Shown in pieces: positions 1 to 9,109 of a stretch of 56,270 bases of DNA. Positions within the stretch are counted from its first letter, which is position 1, and each line of letters opens with the position of its first letter. Under the pieces are notes generated by a model. It was given only the letters and a program-made list of their open reading frames with translations. It did not search any database and was not told the origin of the DNA. Origin of the DNA: Bacteroidota bacterium. Its GTDB lineage: Bacteria > Bacteroidota > Bacteroidia > Cytophagales > Cyclobacteriaceae. Where the stretch lies: the NCBI GenBank assembly GCA_023393375.1, contig JAEWLI010000093.1, forward strand, positions 1 through 56,270, in the 5' to 3' direction. A program made the translations under genes and the position numbers.

Positions 1-1017
1 GGCGGCATGGAAAACCCAAGGTTGACATTTGTAACTCCCACTATTTTGGCGGGAGACCGTTCTCTTACGGCATTGGTTGCTCATGAATTGGCACATTCCT
101 GGTCAGGTAATCTGGTGACCAACGCCAACTGGAATGATTTCTGGTTAAACGAGGGTTTTACCGTCTACTTCGAACGAAGAATAATGGAAGAATTATATGG
201 GAAATCATATGCCGACATGCTATCGATTCTTGGTTACCAGGATTTAAAAGAAACTGTGAAAGAGTTGACTGATGAAGGAAAAAATTCGGACACCCGGTTG
301 AAATTACAACTAGATTCACGTGATCCTGATGAAGGCATGACCGATATCGCATATGAAAAAGGGTATTTCTTTCTTAAAATGTTGGAAAAGCATGTTGGCA
401 GGGAGAATTTTGATGAATTTATTTTAAAATACTTTAACGATCACGCATTTGAAACAATTACTACTGAGGCATTTATCGTATACCTGGATAAAAACCTGTT
501 GGAAAAACATCAGGTGATACCGGAAGAAGTACAATATGAGAAATGGATCTATGGTGAAGGTATTCCTGTGAATATGCCCAAAGTAACGTCTGAAAGATTT
601 TCGGCTGTTGATAGTACTTTAATCAGCTGGCAGGAAGGCACCAGTGCTGATGAGTTAGAAACGAAAACATGGACTTCCCATGAATGGCTTCATTTCCTTA
701 GAGGGTTACCCGAACAATTGTCGAAAGAACAGTTGAGTGAATTGGATCAGGCATTTAACTTTACAAATTCCGGAAATTCAGAAGTACTGGCAGCATGGTT
801 TATTCATGCTATAAAACACCGCTATGAACCCGCTTATCCCCGGCTCGAAAGTTTTCTGGAAAATACCGGTAGAAGAAAATTTTTAGTCCCTTTGTATTCC
901 GAATTGATAAAAACAGAAGAAGGGAAAAAAAGAGCAAAAAATATTTATGAGAAAGCTCGTCCGAATTATCATTTTGTGTCAGTAAATACACTGGATGATT
1001 TATTGAACAAGCAGTAA
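1..1017 (+). CDS. M1 family metallopeptidase (aminopeptidase N / LTA4 hydrolase type), 5' end outside window
   Basis: The reading frame is already open at base 1 and starts inside the exopeptidase motif GGMENP (bases 1-18), so the N-terminal half lies outside the window. The gluzincin zinc site is complete: HELAH followed 18 residues later by the third ligand in NEGF (H26, H30 and E49 counting from the Met of GGMEN). The remaining part is the catalytic domain plus a C-terminal helical domain of the leukotriene A4 hydrolase type. The family removes N-terminal residues from peptides using one zinc ion. The next gene converges on it from the minus strand. Family assignment is secure; whether it is exported cannot be judged without the N-terminus. 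Confidence 0.93.
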   Translation, partial: GGMENPRLTFVTPTILAGDRSLTALVAHELAHSWSGNLVTNANWNDFWLNEGFTVYFERRIMEELYGKSYADMLSILGYQDLKETVKELTDEGKNSDTRLKLQLDSRDPDEGMTDIAYEKGYFFLKMLEKHVGRENFDEFILKYFNDHAFETITTEAFIVYLDKNLLEKHQVIPEEVQYEKWIYGEGIPVNMPKVTSERFSAVDSTLISWQEGTSADELETKTWTSHEWLHFLRGLPEQLSKEQLSELDQAFNFTNSGNSEVLAAWFIHAIKHRYEPAYPRLESFLENTGRRKFLVPLYSELIKTEEGKKRAKNIYEKARPNYHFVSVNTLDDLLNKQ

Positions 1018-1045
1018 CAGCATATAATTCAATACTGATGATTGA

Positions 1046-1558
1046 TCAGGCAACCCGCATAGGCACAAGACCTTTTCGTTTATATATCCTGATCTCGAAA
1101 TGATTGGTCACAAAATTCTTGAGACGGTTAAAAGCCAAAAAGCCTTTTCTATCAGCTTCATAAAATACGGCTGCTTCTAATACGGCTTTTATAAAACACT
1201 CTTGTTTACAAAATTCATGAATCCAACGGCTAAAAGAATCCTCCCATTCTTCACTGAATTTATCAAAATGGCTTTTACCATCAAATAGAAGTTCCAGCTG
1301 ATTATCAATATTTTGAAAGCGGTATACAGCAGCGATATATTGATAAAACTCATAAAATAATTCGAGGTTGTACTTATTGGTATTTTTTAGTTTTAGAACG
1401 GTATCATCCTCAAGCCCAAGTGGATTATAGTGTTTTAAATAATAATTCTTCACATGATTAATCATCAGTTTCAACAGATGTTTCTGCAAAACATACTGGG
1501 CTTCCTTAAGAATATAATTTCTATCGTGCTTAAATAATTTAGTATTTTTTTCCTCCAT
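1046..1558 (-). CDS. hypothetical protein, 170 aa
   Basis: I do not recognise this protein. It is a soluble, lysine-, tyrosine- and phenylalanine-rich 170-residue protein, predicted mostly helical, with no signal peptide, membrane segment or familiar catalytic motif. The start is the first ATG, directly after a good Bacteroidota -7 box (1575-1582). It stands alone on the minus strand, converging with the aminopeptidase gene and following the YugP-type gene across a terminator, so it is probably a monocistronic unit. The composition resembles housekeeping neighbours and there is no sign of decay. Confidence 0.75.
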   Translation of the reverse strand: MEEKNTKLFKHDRNYILKEAQYVLQKHLLKLMINHVKNYYLKHYNPLGLEDDTVLKLKNTNKYNLELFYEFYQYIAAVYRFQNIDNQLELLFDGKSHFDKFSEEWEDSFSRWIHEFCKQECFIKAVLEAAVFYEADRKGFLAFNRLKNFVTNHFEIRIYKRKGLVPMRVA

Positions 1559-1574
1559 GCTTCAGGGGTATTTA

Positions 1575-1582
1575 CAAAAATA
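1575..1582 (-). promoter_or_regulatory. putative -7 promoter box for the 1046-1558 gene
   Basis: The minus strand reads TATTTTTG, an exact fit to the Bacteroidota -7 consensus TAnnTTTG, 17 bases upstream of the start codon. No matching -33 TTTG is seen at 19 bases, so this is a partial match. Confidence 0.4.
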
Positions 1583-1660
1583 ATATTTTTTGCCAAAATG
1601 CACCCTGCTGGAATAAAAATATGTAGTATCTCAGGATATTTCTACAGTGGAAAAAGTAAA

Positions 1661-1690
1661 AAACCACAGGATGTTAAGTTCCTGTGGTTT
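1661..1690 (-). terminator. Rho-independent terminator after the YugP-type gene
   Basis: A perfect 10-bp stem (AAACCACAGG / CCTGTGGTTT) with a 10-base loop. Read on the minus strand it is followed by a T-rich tail. It lies 29 bases downstream of the stop codon of the 1719-2411 gene, closing the panD-flippase-YugP transcription unit. Confidence 0.8.
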
Positions 1691-1718
1691 AATTTCAGTC
1701 TTCTAATAAATTATAAGT

Positions 1719-2411
1719 TTATCGCCGGTTACCTAAAAATATCAGGACATAATAGGCTAACATCACCAATGAACCAATGGCTGCCACTACGTAAGTCATG
1801 GCAGCCCACTTCAATGCATCCTTGGCCATATCATGTTCCTGGCCTCGGGTTACACCATTTTCTGTCATCCATGCCAAAGCCCTTTTACTGGCATCAAATT
1901 CTACTGGCAATGTAACAATTGAAAACAGTGTGATCACAAAATAACAGCCAATAATTACCAGCAGTATAATATTCAAGTTAAAGGTCTCCATCAAGAAATA
2001 TCCACCGAAGAAGGTTACCATCAGCACAATATTCAGAATTTGTGCGCTTACATTTTGGATAGGCACCATGGCTGATCTGAATTCTAAAAAGCTATACGCC
2101 CTGGCATGTTGTACCGCATGTCCACATTCGTGAGCTGCTACTGCAGCCGATGCTGCAGACCGCCCATGATATACTTCTTCACTCAAAGCTACCGTTTTGG
2201 TTGCTGGATTGTAATGGTCGGTCAATGTCCCTCGGGTAGGAACTACTTTTACATCATACAACCTATTGTCGGCGAGCATTTTTTCAGCTACCTCCCTGCC
2301 CGACATTCCCCCTGCCAAGGTCATTCTGGAATACTTCTTAAATTTGCTCTTCAATTTTGAGCTTACTGCAAAACTGATTATCCCAAAAACTACAATGATC
2401 AATATAAACAT
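1719..2411 (-). CDS. zinc metallopeptidase, YugP family (Zn_peptidase_2)
   Basis: A 230-residue membrane protein with an N-terminal membrane segment (residues 2-17), a zinc protease motif HECGH (H94, H98) inside AAHECGHAVQHA, and three further hydrophobic segments in the C-terminal half. The layout and length match the YugP/DUF2268-like membrane zinc peptidase family (Pfam Zn_peptidase_2), whose substrates are not established. It is the last gene of a minus-strand group after panD and the flippase-like gene, with 114 bases between it and the latter, and is followed by a strong terminator. Confidence 0.88.
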   Translation of the reverse strand: MFILIIVVFGIISFAVSSKLKSKFKKYSRMTLAGGMSGREVAEKMLADNRLYDVKVVPTRGTLTDHYNPATKTVALSEEVYHGRSAASAAVAAHECGHAVQHARAYSFLEFRSAMVPIQNVSAQILNIVLMVTFFGGYFLMETFNLNIILLVIIGCYFVITLFSIVTLPVEFDASKRALAWMTENGVTRGQEHDMAKDALKWAAMTYVVAAIGSLVMLAYYVLIFLGNRR

Positions 2412-2525
2412 ATGCTATCTTCTTTTTTTCAATACCAAATACGAAATCTATGCCAATATGTTGTTTATGGGAGATTATTGATTACAAAATTTGATACAAG
2501 AATCCAATATGACAAAATGGCTGTA

Positions 2526-3557
2526 TTACACATGCTCTGACACTTGTACATCTTCAATCCTGGCATTCTTTTTTGGAATATACAGGCTGGTAAAAAAACT
2601 GATCCCTCCTACAACTATAATTAACAACACTTGTGAACTGTGCAATAATCCTGCAAAGAAAGCACTGACATGGTCTCCCACACCATAAAATACCAATACT
2701 CCTGCTACAAGGGCATGATAAGCTCCTATTCCACCTTGTACCGGAGCCAACATACCCAGGCTGCTCATCGCGAGAATGGATAATCCGGCAACTAATCCTA
2801 ATCCTGATGTTTCAGGAATGGCAAAAAAGGCAACATAAGACATCAAAAAATATAAAACCCAAATAAAAACTGAAGAAACGACAAAACCCAATCGGTTATT
2901 AAGTTTTCTGATACTGGTTAATCCTTCTATCAATTCCCTCATAAAGTGGCGAAATTTTAGAAAGAGGACATTTTGTTTTAGCTTTTCTTTATATCGGCTG
3001 ACTACAATAAACAGCATCAAAATCAGGAATAACGCCATACCACCACCGAGGTAAATAATAATCATATTCCGACTGATTTGTACCAACTTGGATTGAAAAA
3101 ACCCGAAAAGATAATCGTTCAATAACCTGAATTCAACCAAAAAAGCAATAAATACAACTACCAATAGCATTACTAAATCTACAGCCCTCTCGGCCACTAC
3201 AGTACCGATTGAGTTTGTCATATTTACATTATCTGTCTTTTTTAATATACCACATCTGGATATCTCGCCAGCTCTTGGTATAATCAGGTTGGCAAAATAA
3301 CCTACCATGACAGCTAAAAAAGTCCTAAATGTAGTTAGCTGATAACCCAAAGGTTGGAGAAGTAAATTCCATCGATAAGCCCGCAATATATGACTGATAA
3401 TGGCCAAACAAAAAGAAAGCAAAATCCAGTGGTAATTTACATCCTTAAGCCTTTGAAGCATTGATACCAGGTCCTGATCTTTGTAAACAAACCTCAGGAG
3501 TAAAAAAGCAACCGCTAAGGTGATGGAATACTTAAGAATGGATTTGACAACTTTCAA
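2526..3557 (-). CDS. lysylphosphatidylglycerol synthase transmembrane region / UPF0104 family protein
   Basis: A 343-residue integral membrane protein with about eight hydrophobic segments and the family's conserved stretch around residues 85-110 (NLIIPRAGEISRC followed by TVVAERAVDL) plus a glycine-rich GMLAPVQGGIGAYHAL near residue 265. This is the flippase-like domain of MprF without the aminoacyl-transferase domain. Stand-alone members are common in Bacteroidota and are thought to move lipids or polyprenyl-linked compounds across the membrane, which is inference here. It starts 12 bases after panD and is almost certainly co-transcribed with it. Confidence 0.88.
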   Translation of the reverse strand: MKVVKSILKYSITLAVAFLLLRFVYKDQDLVSMLQRLKDVNYHWILLSFCLAIISHILRAYRWNLLLQPLGYQLTTFRTFLAVMVGYFANLIIPRAGEISRCGILKKTDNVNMTNSIGTVVAERAVDLVMLLVVVFIAFLVEFRLLNDYLFGFFQSKLVQISRNMIIIYLGGGMALFLILMLFIVVSRYKEKLKQNVLFLKFRHFMRELIEGLTSIRKLNNRLGFVVSSVFIWVLYFLMSYVAFFAIPETSGLGLVAGLSILAMSSLGMLAPVQGGIGAYHALVAGVLVFYGVGDHVSAFFAGLLHSSQVLLIIVVGGISFFTSLYIPKKNARIEDVQVSEHV

Positions 3558-3569
3558 AATAAGAGGGGT

Positions 3570-3917
3570 TTATTCCAGCCGGTTTTGGCTATTCGGGAAT
3601 AATACAATGGGTTTATGCGCTTTTGCTTCAGATTTTTCTATCAAGCCGTAGGAAATAATAATGATGATATCACCTACCTGCGCTTTACGTGCTGCCGGGC
3701 CATTTAAACAAACCATCCCACTTCCCCTGACCCCTTTAATTACATAGGTTTCCAGACGTTCCCCGTTGTTTACATTAACAATTTGGACTTTTTCGTTCTC
3801 AATCAGGTCTGCGGCATCCATCAGGTCTTCATCTATAGTGACACTACCTACATAATTTAAATCCGCCTGCGAAATCCGCACCCGATGTATTTTTGATTTT
3901 AAAACCTCAATAAACAT
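3570..3917 (-). CDS. panD: aspartate 1-decarboxylase precursor
   Basis: PanD makes beta-alanine from L-aspartate for pantothenate and coenzyme A synthesis. The 115-residue protein has the self-cleavage site YVGSVTID, where cleavage between G24 and S25 makes the pyruvoyl cofactor, and the downstream NGPAAR motif that contributes to the active site. Length is normal. panC, whose product uses the beta-alanine, lies just upstream on the same strand with a separate promoter-like box in the 108-base gap. panB is not in this window. Confidence 0.97.
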   Translation of the reverse strand: MFIEVLKSKIHRVRISQADLNYVGSVTIDEDLMDAADLIENEKVQIVNVNNGERLETYVIKGVRGSGMVCLNGPAARKAQVGDIIIIISYGLIEKSEAKAHKPIVLFPNSQNRLE

Positions 3918-3973
3918 ATTGATATAATATGTGTAGAAAACATTTTGTTCCCAATTACCTGCAAATTGTTCGC

Positions 3974-3981
3974 CAAAGTTA
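3974..3981 (-). promoter_or_regulatory. putative -7 promoter box for panD
   Basis: The minus strand reads TAACTTTG, an exact match to TAnnTTTG, 57 bases upstream of the panD start, suggesting panD can be transcribed separately from panC. No -33 element is obvious. Confidence 0.4.
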
Positions 3982-4025
3982 GTCGATTCAACTACACATT
4001 TGCTAATTACTTATGGGAAATTATT

Positions 4026-4871
4026 TTAAACTATGATGATGTTATCAATCAACCTGATTTCCCCCACGTATCCTGCAATACATAAAGCAGTAGATGTGGT
4101 TGTAGAAATTTTATCCACCTGAAGGAGCGTATTGCTATCTACAATATCAAAATATTCCAATGAAACGCCTTCTCTATTCTCAAAATAAGCTTCCACGAGT
4201 TTTTTTGTTTCAGTAATTGCTAATCCTTCTTCAAGGTTATGTTTCGCTAAATTCAATGCTTTGTAAAAACTCGTAGCATTAGCCCTTAGTTTTTCGTCTA
4301 ATCGTCTGTTCCTCGATGACATCGCAAGCCCGTCATTTTCACGTACAATGGGCATCATTACCATTTGCAGATCAAAAAACAATTCATCAACCATCGTTTT
4401 TAACACTACATATTGTTGTAAATCTTTTTGTCCGAAATATGCCAAATCAGGTTTTATGAGATTGAAAAATTTGGCTACTATCAGCAACACACCATTAAAA
4501 TGCCCCTTTCTAAAGGCTCCTTCCAATATTTCATCCAAATAACCAATGTCAAATCCAATGACTGGCTCACTGGGGTACATGATATCGTTATCTGGCAAAA
4601 ATACTGCACTGCATCCCTCATTTTTTAACATTAGTAGATCATCTTCCAATGTTTTTGGGTAATGTAATAAATCATTCTTATTATTAAATTGAGTGGGGTT
4701 GACAAATATGCTGCTCAGTGTGATATCGTTATGTTTTACCGATTCTCTAACCAAAGAAAGATGCCCTTCATGCAAAGCACCCATTGTTGGAACAAATCCT
4801 AAGCGTGAACCTGGCAGACGATGTGAAGTAAGGTATTTCCTTAACTGATCAATATTTTTTAAAATATGCAT
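4026..4871 (-). CDS. panC: pantothenate synthetase (pantoate--beta-alanine ligase)
   Basis: PanC joins pantoate and beta-alanine using ATP. The ATP-binding signature PTMGALHEGHLSL is near the N-terminus, with the QKDLQQ pantoate/ATP site near the middle and the SSRNRRL motif after it. The frame can be extended 11 codons upstream from a non-ATG codon (MRIIIIKIIFF...), but this lysine/isoleucine stretch is unlike the family. The ATG at 4871 (MHILKN) gives 281 residues, the usual length, and sits 30 bases below a promoter-like box. It is divergent from the gene at 4998. Confidence 0.97.
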   Translation of the reverse strand: MHILKNIDQLRKYLTSHRLPGSRLGFVPTMGALHEGHLSLVRESVKHNDITLSSIFVNPTQFNNKNDLLHYPKTLEDDLLMLKNEGCSAVFLPDNDIMYPSEPVIGFDIGYLDEILEGAFRKGHFNGVLLIVAKFFNLIKPDLAYFGQKDLQQYVVLKTMVDELFFDLQMVMMPIVRENDGLAMSSRNRRLDEKLRANATSFYKALNLAKHNLEEGLAITETKKLVEAYFENREGVSLEYFDIVDSNTLLQVDKISTTTSTALCIAGYVGEIRLIDNIIIV

Positions 4872-4901
4872 AAAAAAAATAATTTTAATAATAATTATTC
4901 G

Positions 4902-4909
4902 CAAAATTA
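4902..4909 (-). promoter_or_regulatory. putative -7 promoter box for panC
   Basis: The minus strand reads TAATTTTG, an exact TAnnTTTG match, about 30 bases upstream of the chosen panC ATG. It supports that start over the longer reading. The -33 element is not clear. Confidence 0.45.
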
Positions 4910-4952
4910 CGTTTTTGATTACAAACCATATGGATTAGAGCGAAAATTTGCG

Positions 4953-4960
4953 TATTTTTG
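4953..4960 (+). promoter_or_regulatory. putative -7 promoter box for the GT5-like/DUF4270/glmS/hemB operon
   Basis: TATTTTTG matches TAnnTTTG exactly and lies 37 bases upstream of the ATG at 4998. It is divergent from the panC box in the same 126-base gap. Confidence 0.45.
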
Positions 4961-4997
4961 CAGTACCATATATTTCTAATCAAAGATCACAAACAAT

Positions 4998-5813
4998 ATG
5001 TCAAAGTTGCGAATACTCTACGTTGCAAGTGAAATTGACCCTTTTCTACACTCATCTCAGGTTGCCGAATTCGTTAGAAAACTTCCTCAAGCTATGCAGG
5101 AAAGGGGTATTGAAATCCGTATTCTTGTACCAAGGTTCGGGTTGATCAATGAACGAAAAAATAGGCTGCATGAGGTGGTGAGGCTGTCGGGAATTAATAT
5201 TGCTGTTGGTGATGAGGAAAAACCTTTAATTATCAAGGTTGCGTCTATACCTACCGCCAAATTACAAGTTTATTTTATTGATAACGATGATTATTTTAAC
5301 CGAAAATCTATTTTCTTTGATACAGAAAATAACTTTTATGAAGATAATGATGAACGGTCAATATTTTTCTGTAAAGGTGTCATCGAAACAGTAAGAAAAT
5401 TGGGTTGGTCACCAGATATTGTACATTGCAACGATTGGATGTCAAGTCTGATTCCAATGTACCTTAAAACAAAATACAAAAACGACCCTATTTTTAAGAA
5501 GACAAAAACTGTTTATACTGTTTATGACAATACATTGCATTGTAAATTCAGTAGCGATCTGATTGAAAAGGTGAAAACCAATGATATTGATAAAAGTATG
5601 CTGGTCAATCTGGAGTCAGCAGACCTTGAAGGATTTATCAAGATTGGCATAGAATATGCGGATGTGGTGATCAAGGCAGAAGAAGAATTCTCCAATGGTT
5701 TAAATCAATTGTTGAATGAGTTGCCAAAAGAAAAGAAAATTGATATTATTGAGGAGAAAGATAATAATTATTTAGACTCATACTATAACTTATATAATGA
5801 ATTGGTTGGTTAG
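4998..5813 (+). CDS. glycogen/starch synthase-like protein, N-terminal GT5 domain only, probably non-catalytic
   Basis: The 271-residue protein matches the N-terminal Rossmann half of bacterial glycogen synthases: RILYVASEIDPF at the start, RILVPRFG near residue 48, and DIVHCNDWMSSLIPMYLK near residue 145. Glycogen synthases are about 480 residues with two domains; here the C-terminal nucleotide-binding half is absent. The usual ADP-glucose-binding KTGGL motif near the N-terminus is replaced by HSSQV. Catalysis is therefore unlikely, and a regulatory or scaffolding role is possible (inference). The last 17 bases overlap the DUF4270 gene, suggesting translational coupling. No other glycogen genes are nearby. 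Confidence 0.8.
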   Translation: MSKLRILYVASEIDPFLHSSQVAEFVRKLPQAMQERGIEIRILVPRFGLINERKNRLHEVVRLSGINIAVGDEEKPLIIKVASIPTAKLQVYFIDNDDYFNRKSIFFDTENNFYEDNDERSIFFCKGVIETVRKLGWSPDIVHCNDWMSSLIPMYLKTKYKNDPIFKKTKTVYTVYDNTLHCKFSSDLIEKVKTNDIDKSMLVNLESADLEGFIKIGIEYADVVIKAEEEFSNGLNQLLNELPKEKKIDIIEEKDNNYLDSYYNLYNELVG

Positions 5814-7233
5814 AATTTTTAGGGGGGGATTAAGTAAATTAGGGCTAATAATCACATTGTTAGCCCTAATTTTATATTCCTGTGAGGATCCCAATAATAT
5901 TGGAGAAGAGCTTATTTCTGGGGATGATACAGTGGGTGTGGTTGCAGTTGACTGGCCGGTAATATCAGGTGTAATTTTAAACGATTCACTTGTAGTATAT
6001 CATACTAATTTCCAAAGGTCCAGCAGTCTGTTATTTGGACAGTTTACTGATCCGGTTTTTGGATCGATATATGCTGAAAGCTATTCTGGAATTATACCCG
6101 TTAATGTCCGGCAGATTCCAAACATCTATGTCGCTACCTATGATTCTATTACTATTAAGTTAAAGGTAGATTACAGATATGGTACAGACGGAGTGAGCCC
6201 TCAAGATTTAAAAATTTATCAGTTAAATGATACCATTCACTGGCTCAAGATTGTAGACAATGATACAAGCATAAACAATCATTATACTCATAACAAGCTT
6301 GAATATAACAGATTATTAGCTGATACATCATTAGATGTACAGGCACTTTCTCCTTATAAAGCTGATTCCATGTTTTTTAATATAAAACTGGATGATGCAT
6401 TTGGGCAGGAAATATTTAATAAAGCATTGACCGATTCGCTTTCTTTTACATCATACAATTCTTTAAATGGATTCTTAAAAGGTTTGGCATTTGTGCCAGG
6501 AAATAATAATAATGCGATATTTGGCCTCAATGTTTCTCCTGTCAGTAGCGTTTACAATTCCCTGATCACCTTGCACTATCACACCGATGCAGATACATTG
6601 GCATATAGTTTTTATTTAAGTGAGCCACGGTACAGTTATATAGAAACTGACAGATCAGGCACAGAATTGGCAGGTCTAACAAAGGAAGAAATATTTTACC
6701 CACCTAGTGGTAAACTTTATGGCCAAGCAGGTACCGGGATCGTATCATATATAGATTTTTCCTCGATCAAAGAGTTAAAAGAATCGGTAGGAAATATGGT
6801 AATCAATAATGCCATGCTTTATATGGAAGTAGAAGGATACAATGAGTTTTTATCTCCTCCATTGGAATTATCCATATATGTGGCCGACAGCCTTGGAAAA
6901 CCTGTTTCGCAAACTGCCAATGATACGACATTCTATTTTTATTCGGTCAGTAGTTTAAGCGGTGGTCAGGTTTCTTTTCTGGGGCCGCAACCCAATGGAA
7001 GCATCCCTGCACCGTATGCTGTAAATTTCAATAATAAAAAAATGTATATGTTGGAATTAACATTGTTCCTTCAGAGTATCATCAACGGAACTCTTCCTTA
7101 TGACAAACTTGTTTTTTATCCATACCTATCGATGACTCAACGTAAAGAGGTGACAACGAGAGCCAGAACAGATCGATTTGTTGTTAATCCCGAAAAGGTA
7201 AGGTTAAGAATTTATTATACTACTTTAAATTAG
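5797..7233 (+). CDS. DUF4270 family lipoprotein
   Basis: A 478-residue exported lipoprotein: basic N-terminus, hydrophobic segment (residues 15-27) and lipobox LYSC with C29, followed by acidic EDPNNIGEEL. The mature part is rich in beta-type sequence with no enzyme motifs, as typical of DUF4270 (Bacteroidota-specific, function unknown). The acidic residues after the lipid cysteine resemble the surface-export signals known in this phylum, so it may face outward (inference). The start overlaps the preceding GT5-like gene by 17 bases, and glmS follows after 40 bases. Confidence 0.87.
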   Translation: MNWLVRIFRGGLSKLGLIITLLALILYSCEDPNNIGEELISGDDTVGVVAVDWPVISGVILNDSLVVYHTNFQRSSSLLFGQFTDPVFGSIYAESYSGIIPVNVRQIPNIYVATYDSITIKLKVDYRYGTDGVSPQDLKIYQLNDTIHWLKIVDNDTSINNHYTHNKLEYNRLLADTSLDVQALSPYKADSMFFNIKLDDAFGQEIFNKALTDSLSFTSYNSLNGFLKGLAFVPGNNNNAIFGLNVSPVSSVYNSLITLHYHTDADTLAYSFYLSEPRYSYIETDRSGTELAGLTKEEIFYPPSGKLYGQAGTGIVSYIDFSSIKELKESVGNMVINNAMLYMEVEGYNEFLSPPLELSIYVADSLGKPVSQTANDTTFYFYSVSSLSGGQVSFLGPQPNGSIPAPYAVNFNNKKMYMLELTLFLQSIINGTLPYDKLVFYPYLSMTQRKEVTTRARTDRFVVNPEKVRLRIYYTTLN

Positions 7234-7273
7234 ACTTCACTTCTAAATTTTTAAACCTAAACACCATATAATT

Positions 7274-9109
7274 ATGTGTGGAATAGTTGCATATCTGGGT
7301 CATAGACAAGCATTAGATGTGATCATCAAAGGACTCAAACGATTGGAATATCGTGGCTATGATAGTGCTGGAGTAGCAGTAATTACCAATGGCATGCATG
7401 TCTATAAGAAAAAAGGTAAAGTTGTCGAACTGGAAAATGCTATAAATGGTCAAATCGTAAATTGCCATATTGGAATTGGTCATACACGTTGGGCTACACA
7501 TGGTGAACCTACTGACGGAAATGCCCATCCTCATCTATCAGGCAATGGTGAATATGCTATTATACATAATGGAATCATTGAAAACTACAGTGCACTTAAA
7601 CAGGATCTCCTAAAAAAAGGCCATGTTTTTGAGAGTGAGACTGATACAGAGGTTTTTATTCATTTTATCGAAGATATAAAAGAAAATAATAACTGTTCTC
7701 TTGAAGAAGCAGTAAGGCTGGCCTTAACTAAAATAATCGGGGCATATGCCATAGTCATTCTTTCTAAAAGCGACCCCAACACTTTAATAGCTGCCAGAAA
7801 AGGTAGTCCATTGGTGATCGGATTAGGCAAGAATGAATTTTTTCTCGCCTCTGATGCCACGCCAATCATTGAATACACCAATGAGGTTGTATACCTGAAC
7901 GATTATGAAATTGCTGTTATTAAAGACAATGAATTAAAAATAAAAACCACGCAGGATGTACCCATGACACCTTATATCCAGACACTTGACATGGAGTTAG
8001 AGGCTTTGGAAAAAGGTGGTTTTGAACATTTTATGTTGAAGGAAATATTCGAACAACCCAAATCAATCAAAGATTGTATGAGGGGTAGACTTAATTCTTC
8101 TACAGGTCATCTTGTTTTGGGAGGAATAAGAGAATACAAGAACAAATTAACCAATGCTGAACGCATTATCATCGTGGCCTGTGGAACTTCATGGCATGCA
8201 GGATTGGTGGCCGAGTATTTCTTTGAAGAATTCTGTCGAATTCCTGTAGAAGTGGAGTACGCTTCTGAGTTCCGATACAGAAACCCGGTAATCAAGGAAG
8301 GCGATGTAGTAATAGCCATATCCCAGTCGGGAGAAACTGCTGATACTTTGGCTGCTATCGAAATGGCAAAATCAAGAGGTGCCATCATTTTTGGTATTTG
8401 TAATGTAGTGGGTTCCTCTATTGCCCGTCTTTCTCACGAAGGTGCTTACACACATGCAGGGCCGGAAATTGGTGTAGCAAGCACAAAAGCTTTTACAGCC
8501 CAACTGACAGTATTGAGTCTTTTGGGATTGATGCTCGCTCATAGCAAAGGCACTATCAGTGAGAAGAAATACCGTGAACTGATGATAGAGCTTGAAAATA
8601 TTCCAACGAAAGTTAGTAAAGCTTTGGAATTGGATCAACAGTTACAGAAAATAGCTTATATATATAAAGACTCCCGTAATTTCTTATATCTCGGCAGGGG
8701 TTATAATTTTCCAGTTGCCCTTGAAGGTGCCTTGAAGCTTAAGGAAATTTCCTATATTCATGCAGAAGGATACCCTGCTGCAGAAATGAAACACGGTCCT
8801 ATTGCTTTGATAGATGAAGAAATGCCAGTGGTATTTATAGCCACCAATGACAGTTCTTATGAAAAAATTGTATCCAATATTCAGGAAGTAAAAGCACGTA
8901 AAGGAATAGTAATCGCCATTGTAACTGAAGGTGATACGCTGATACCCGAAATGGCTGACCATATTATTGAAGTACCTAATACTAATGAAGTGTTCAGTCC
9001 GATGGTATCAGTTATTCCGCTACAACTATTATCATACCACATCGCGGTGATGAGAGGTTGTTCGGTAGATCAACCCCGAAATCTTGCAAAATCAGTCACT
9101 GTTGAATGA
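7274..9109 (+). CDS. glmS: glutamine--fructose-6-phosphate aminotransferase (isomerizing)
   Basis: GlmS makes glucosamine-6-phosphate from fructose-6-phosphate and glutamine, the first committed step to UDP-GlcNAc for peptidoglycan and lipid A. At 611 residues it is full length. It begins MCGIVAYLGHR with the nucleophile Cys2 exposed after Met removal, followed by the glutaminase motifs YRGYDSAG and HTRWATHG. Two SIS sugar isomerase domains follow (ACGTSWHAG; SQSGETADT; EGALKLKEISY) and the protein ends DQPRNLAKSVTVE. Its stop overlaps the start of hemB. No glmS ribozyme could fit in the 40-base upstream gap. Confidence 0.98.
   Translation: MCGIVAYLGHRQALDVIIKGLKRLEYRGYDSAGVAVITNGMHVYKKKGKVVELENAINGQIVNCHIGIGHTRWATHGEPTDGNAHPHLSGNGEYAIIHNGIIENYSALKQDLLKKGHVFESETDTEVFIHFIEDIKENNNCSLEEAVRLALTKIIGAYAIVILSKSDPNTLIAARKGSPLVIGLGKNEFFLASDATPIIEYTNEVVYLNDYEIAVIKDNELKIKTTQDVPMTPYIQTLDMELEALEKGGFEHFMLKEIFEQPKSIKDCMRGRLNSSTGHLVLGGIREYKNKLTNAERIIIVACGTSWHAGLVAEYFFEEFCRIPVEVEYASEFRYRNPVIKEGDVVIAISQSGETADTLAAIEMAKSRGAIIFGICNVVGSSIARLSHEGAYTHAGPEIGVASTKAFTAQLTVLSLLGLMLAHSKGTISEKKYRELMIELENIPTKVSKALELDQQLQKIAYIYKDSRNFLYLGRGYNFPVALEGALKLKEISYIHAEGYPAAEMKHGPIALIDEEMPVVFIATNDSSYEKIVSNIQEVKARKGIVIAIVTEGDTLIPEMADHIIEVPNTNEVFSPMVSVIPLQLLSYHIAVMRGCSVDQPRNLAKSVTVE

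Noticed and set aside
1598..1915. Plus-strand frame opposite the YugP-type gene
   Set aside because: It overlaps the terminator and the antisense of a well-supported gene and has no protein-family features.
4872..4904. N-terminal extension of PanC (MRIIIIKIIFF)
   Set aside because: It begins at a non-ATG codon, overlaps the promoter-like box and does not resemble PanC N-termini.
4998..5813. Functional glycogen synthase
   Set aside because: Only the N-terminal domain is present and the KTGGL substrate motif is lost; the next frame is an unrelated lipoprotein, so it is not a frameshifted full-length gene.
7234..7273. glmS ribozyme or riboswitch upstream of glmS
   Set aside because: Only 40 bases separate the DUF4270 stop from the glmS start, too short, and glmS is inside an operon.
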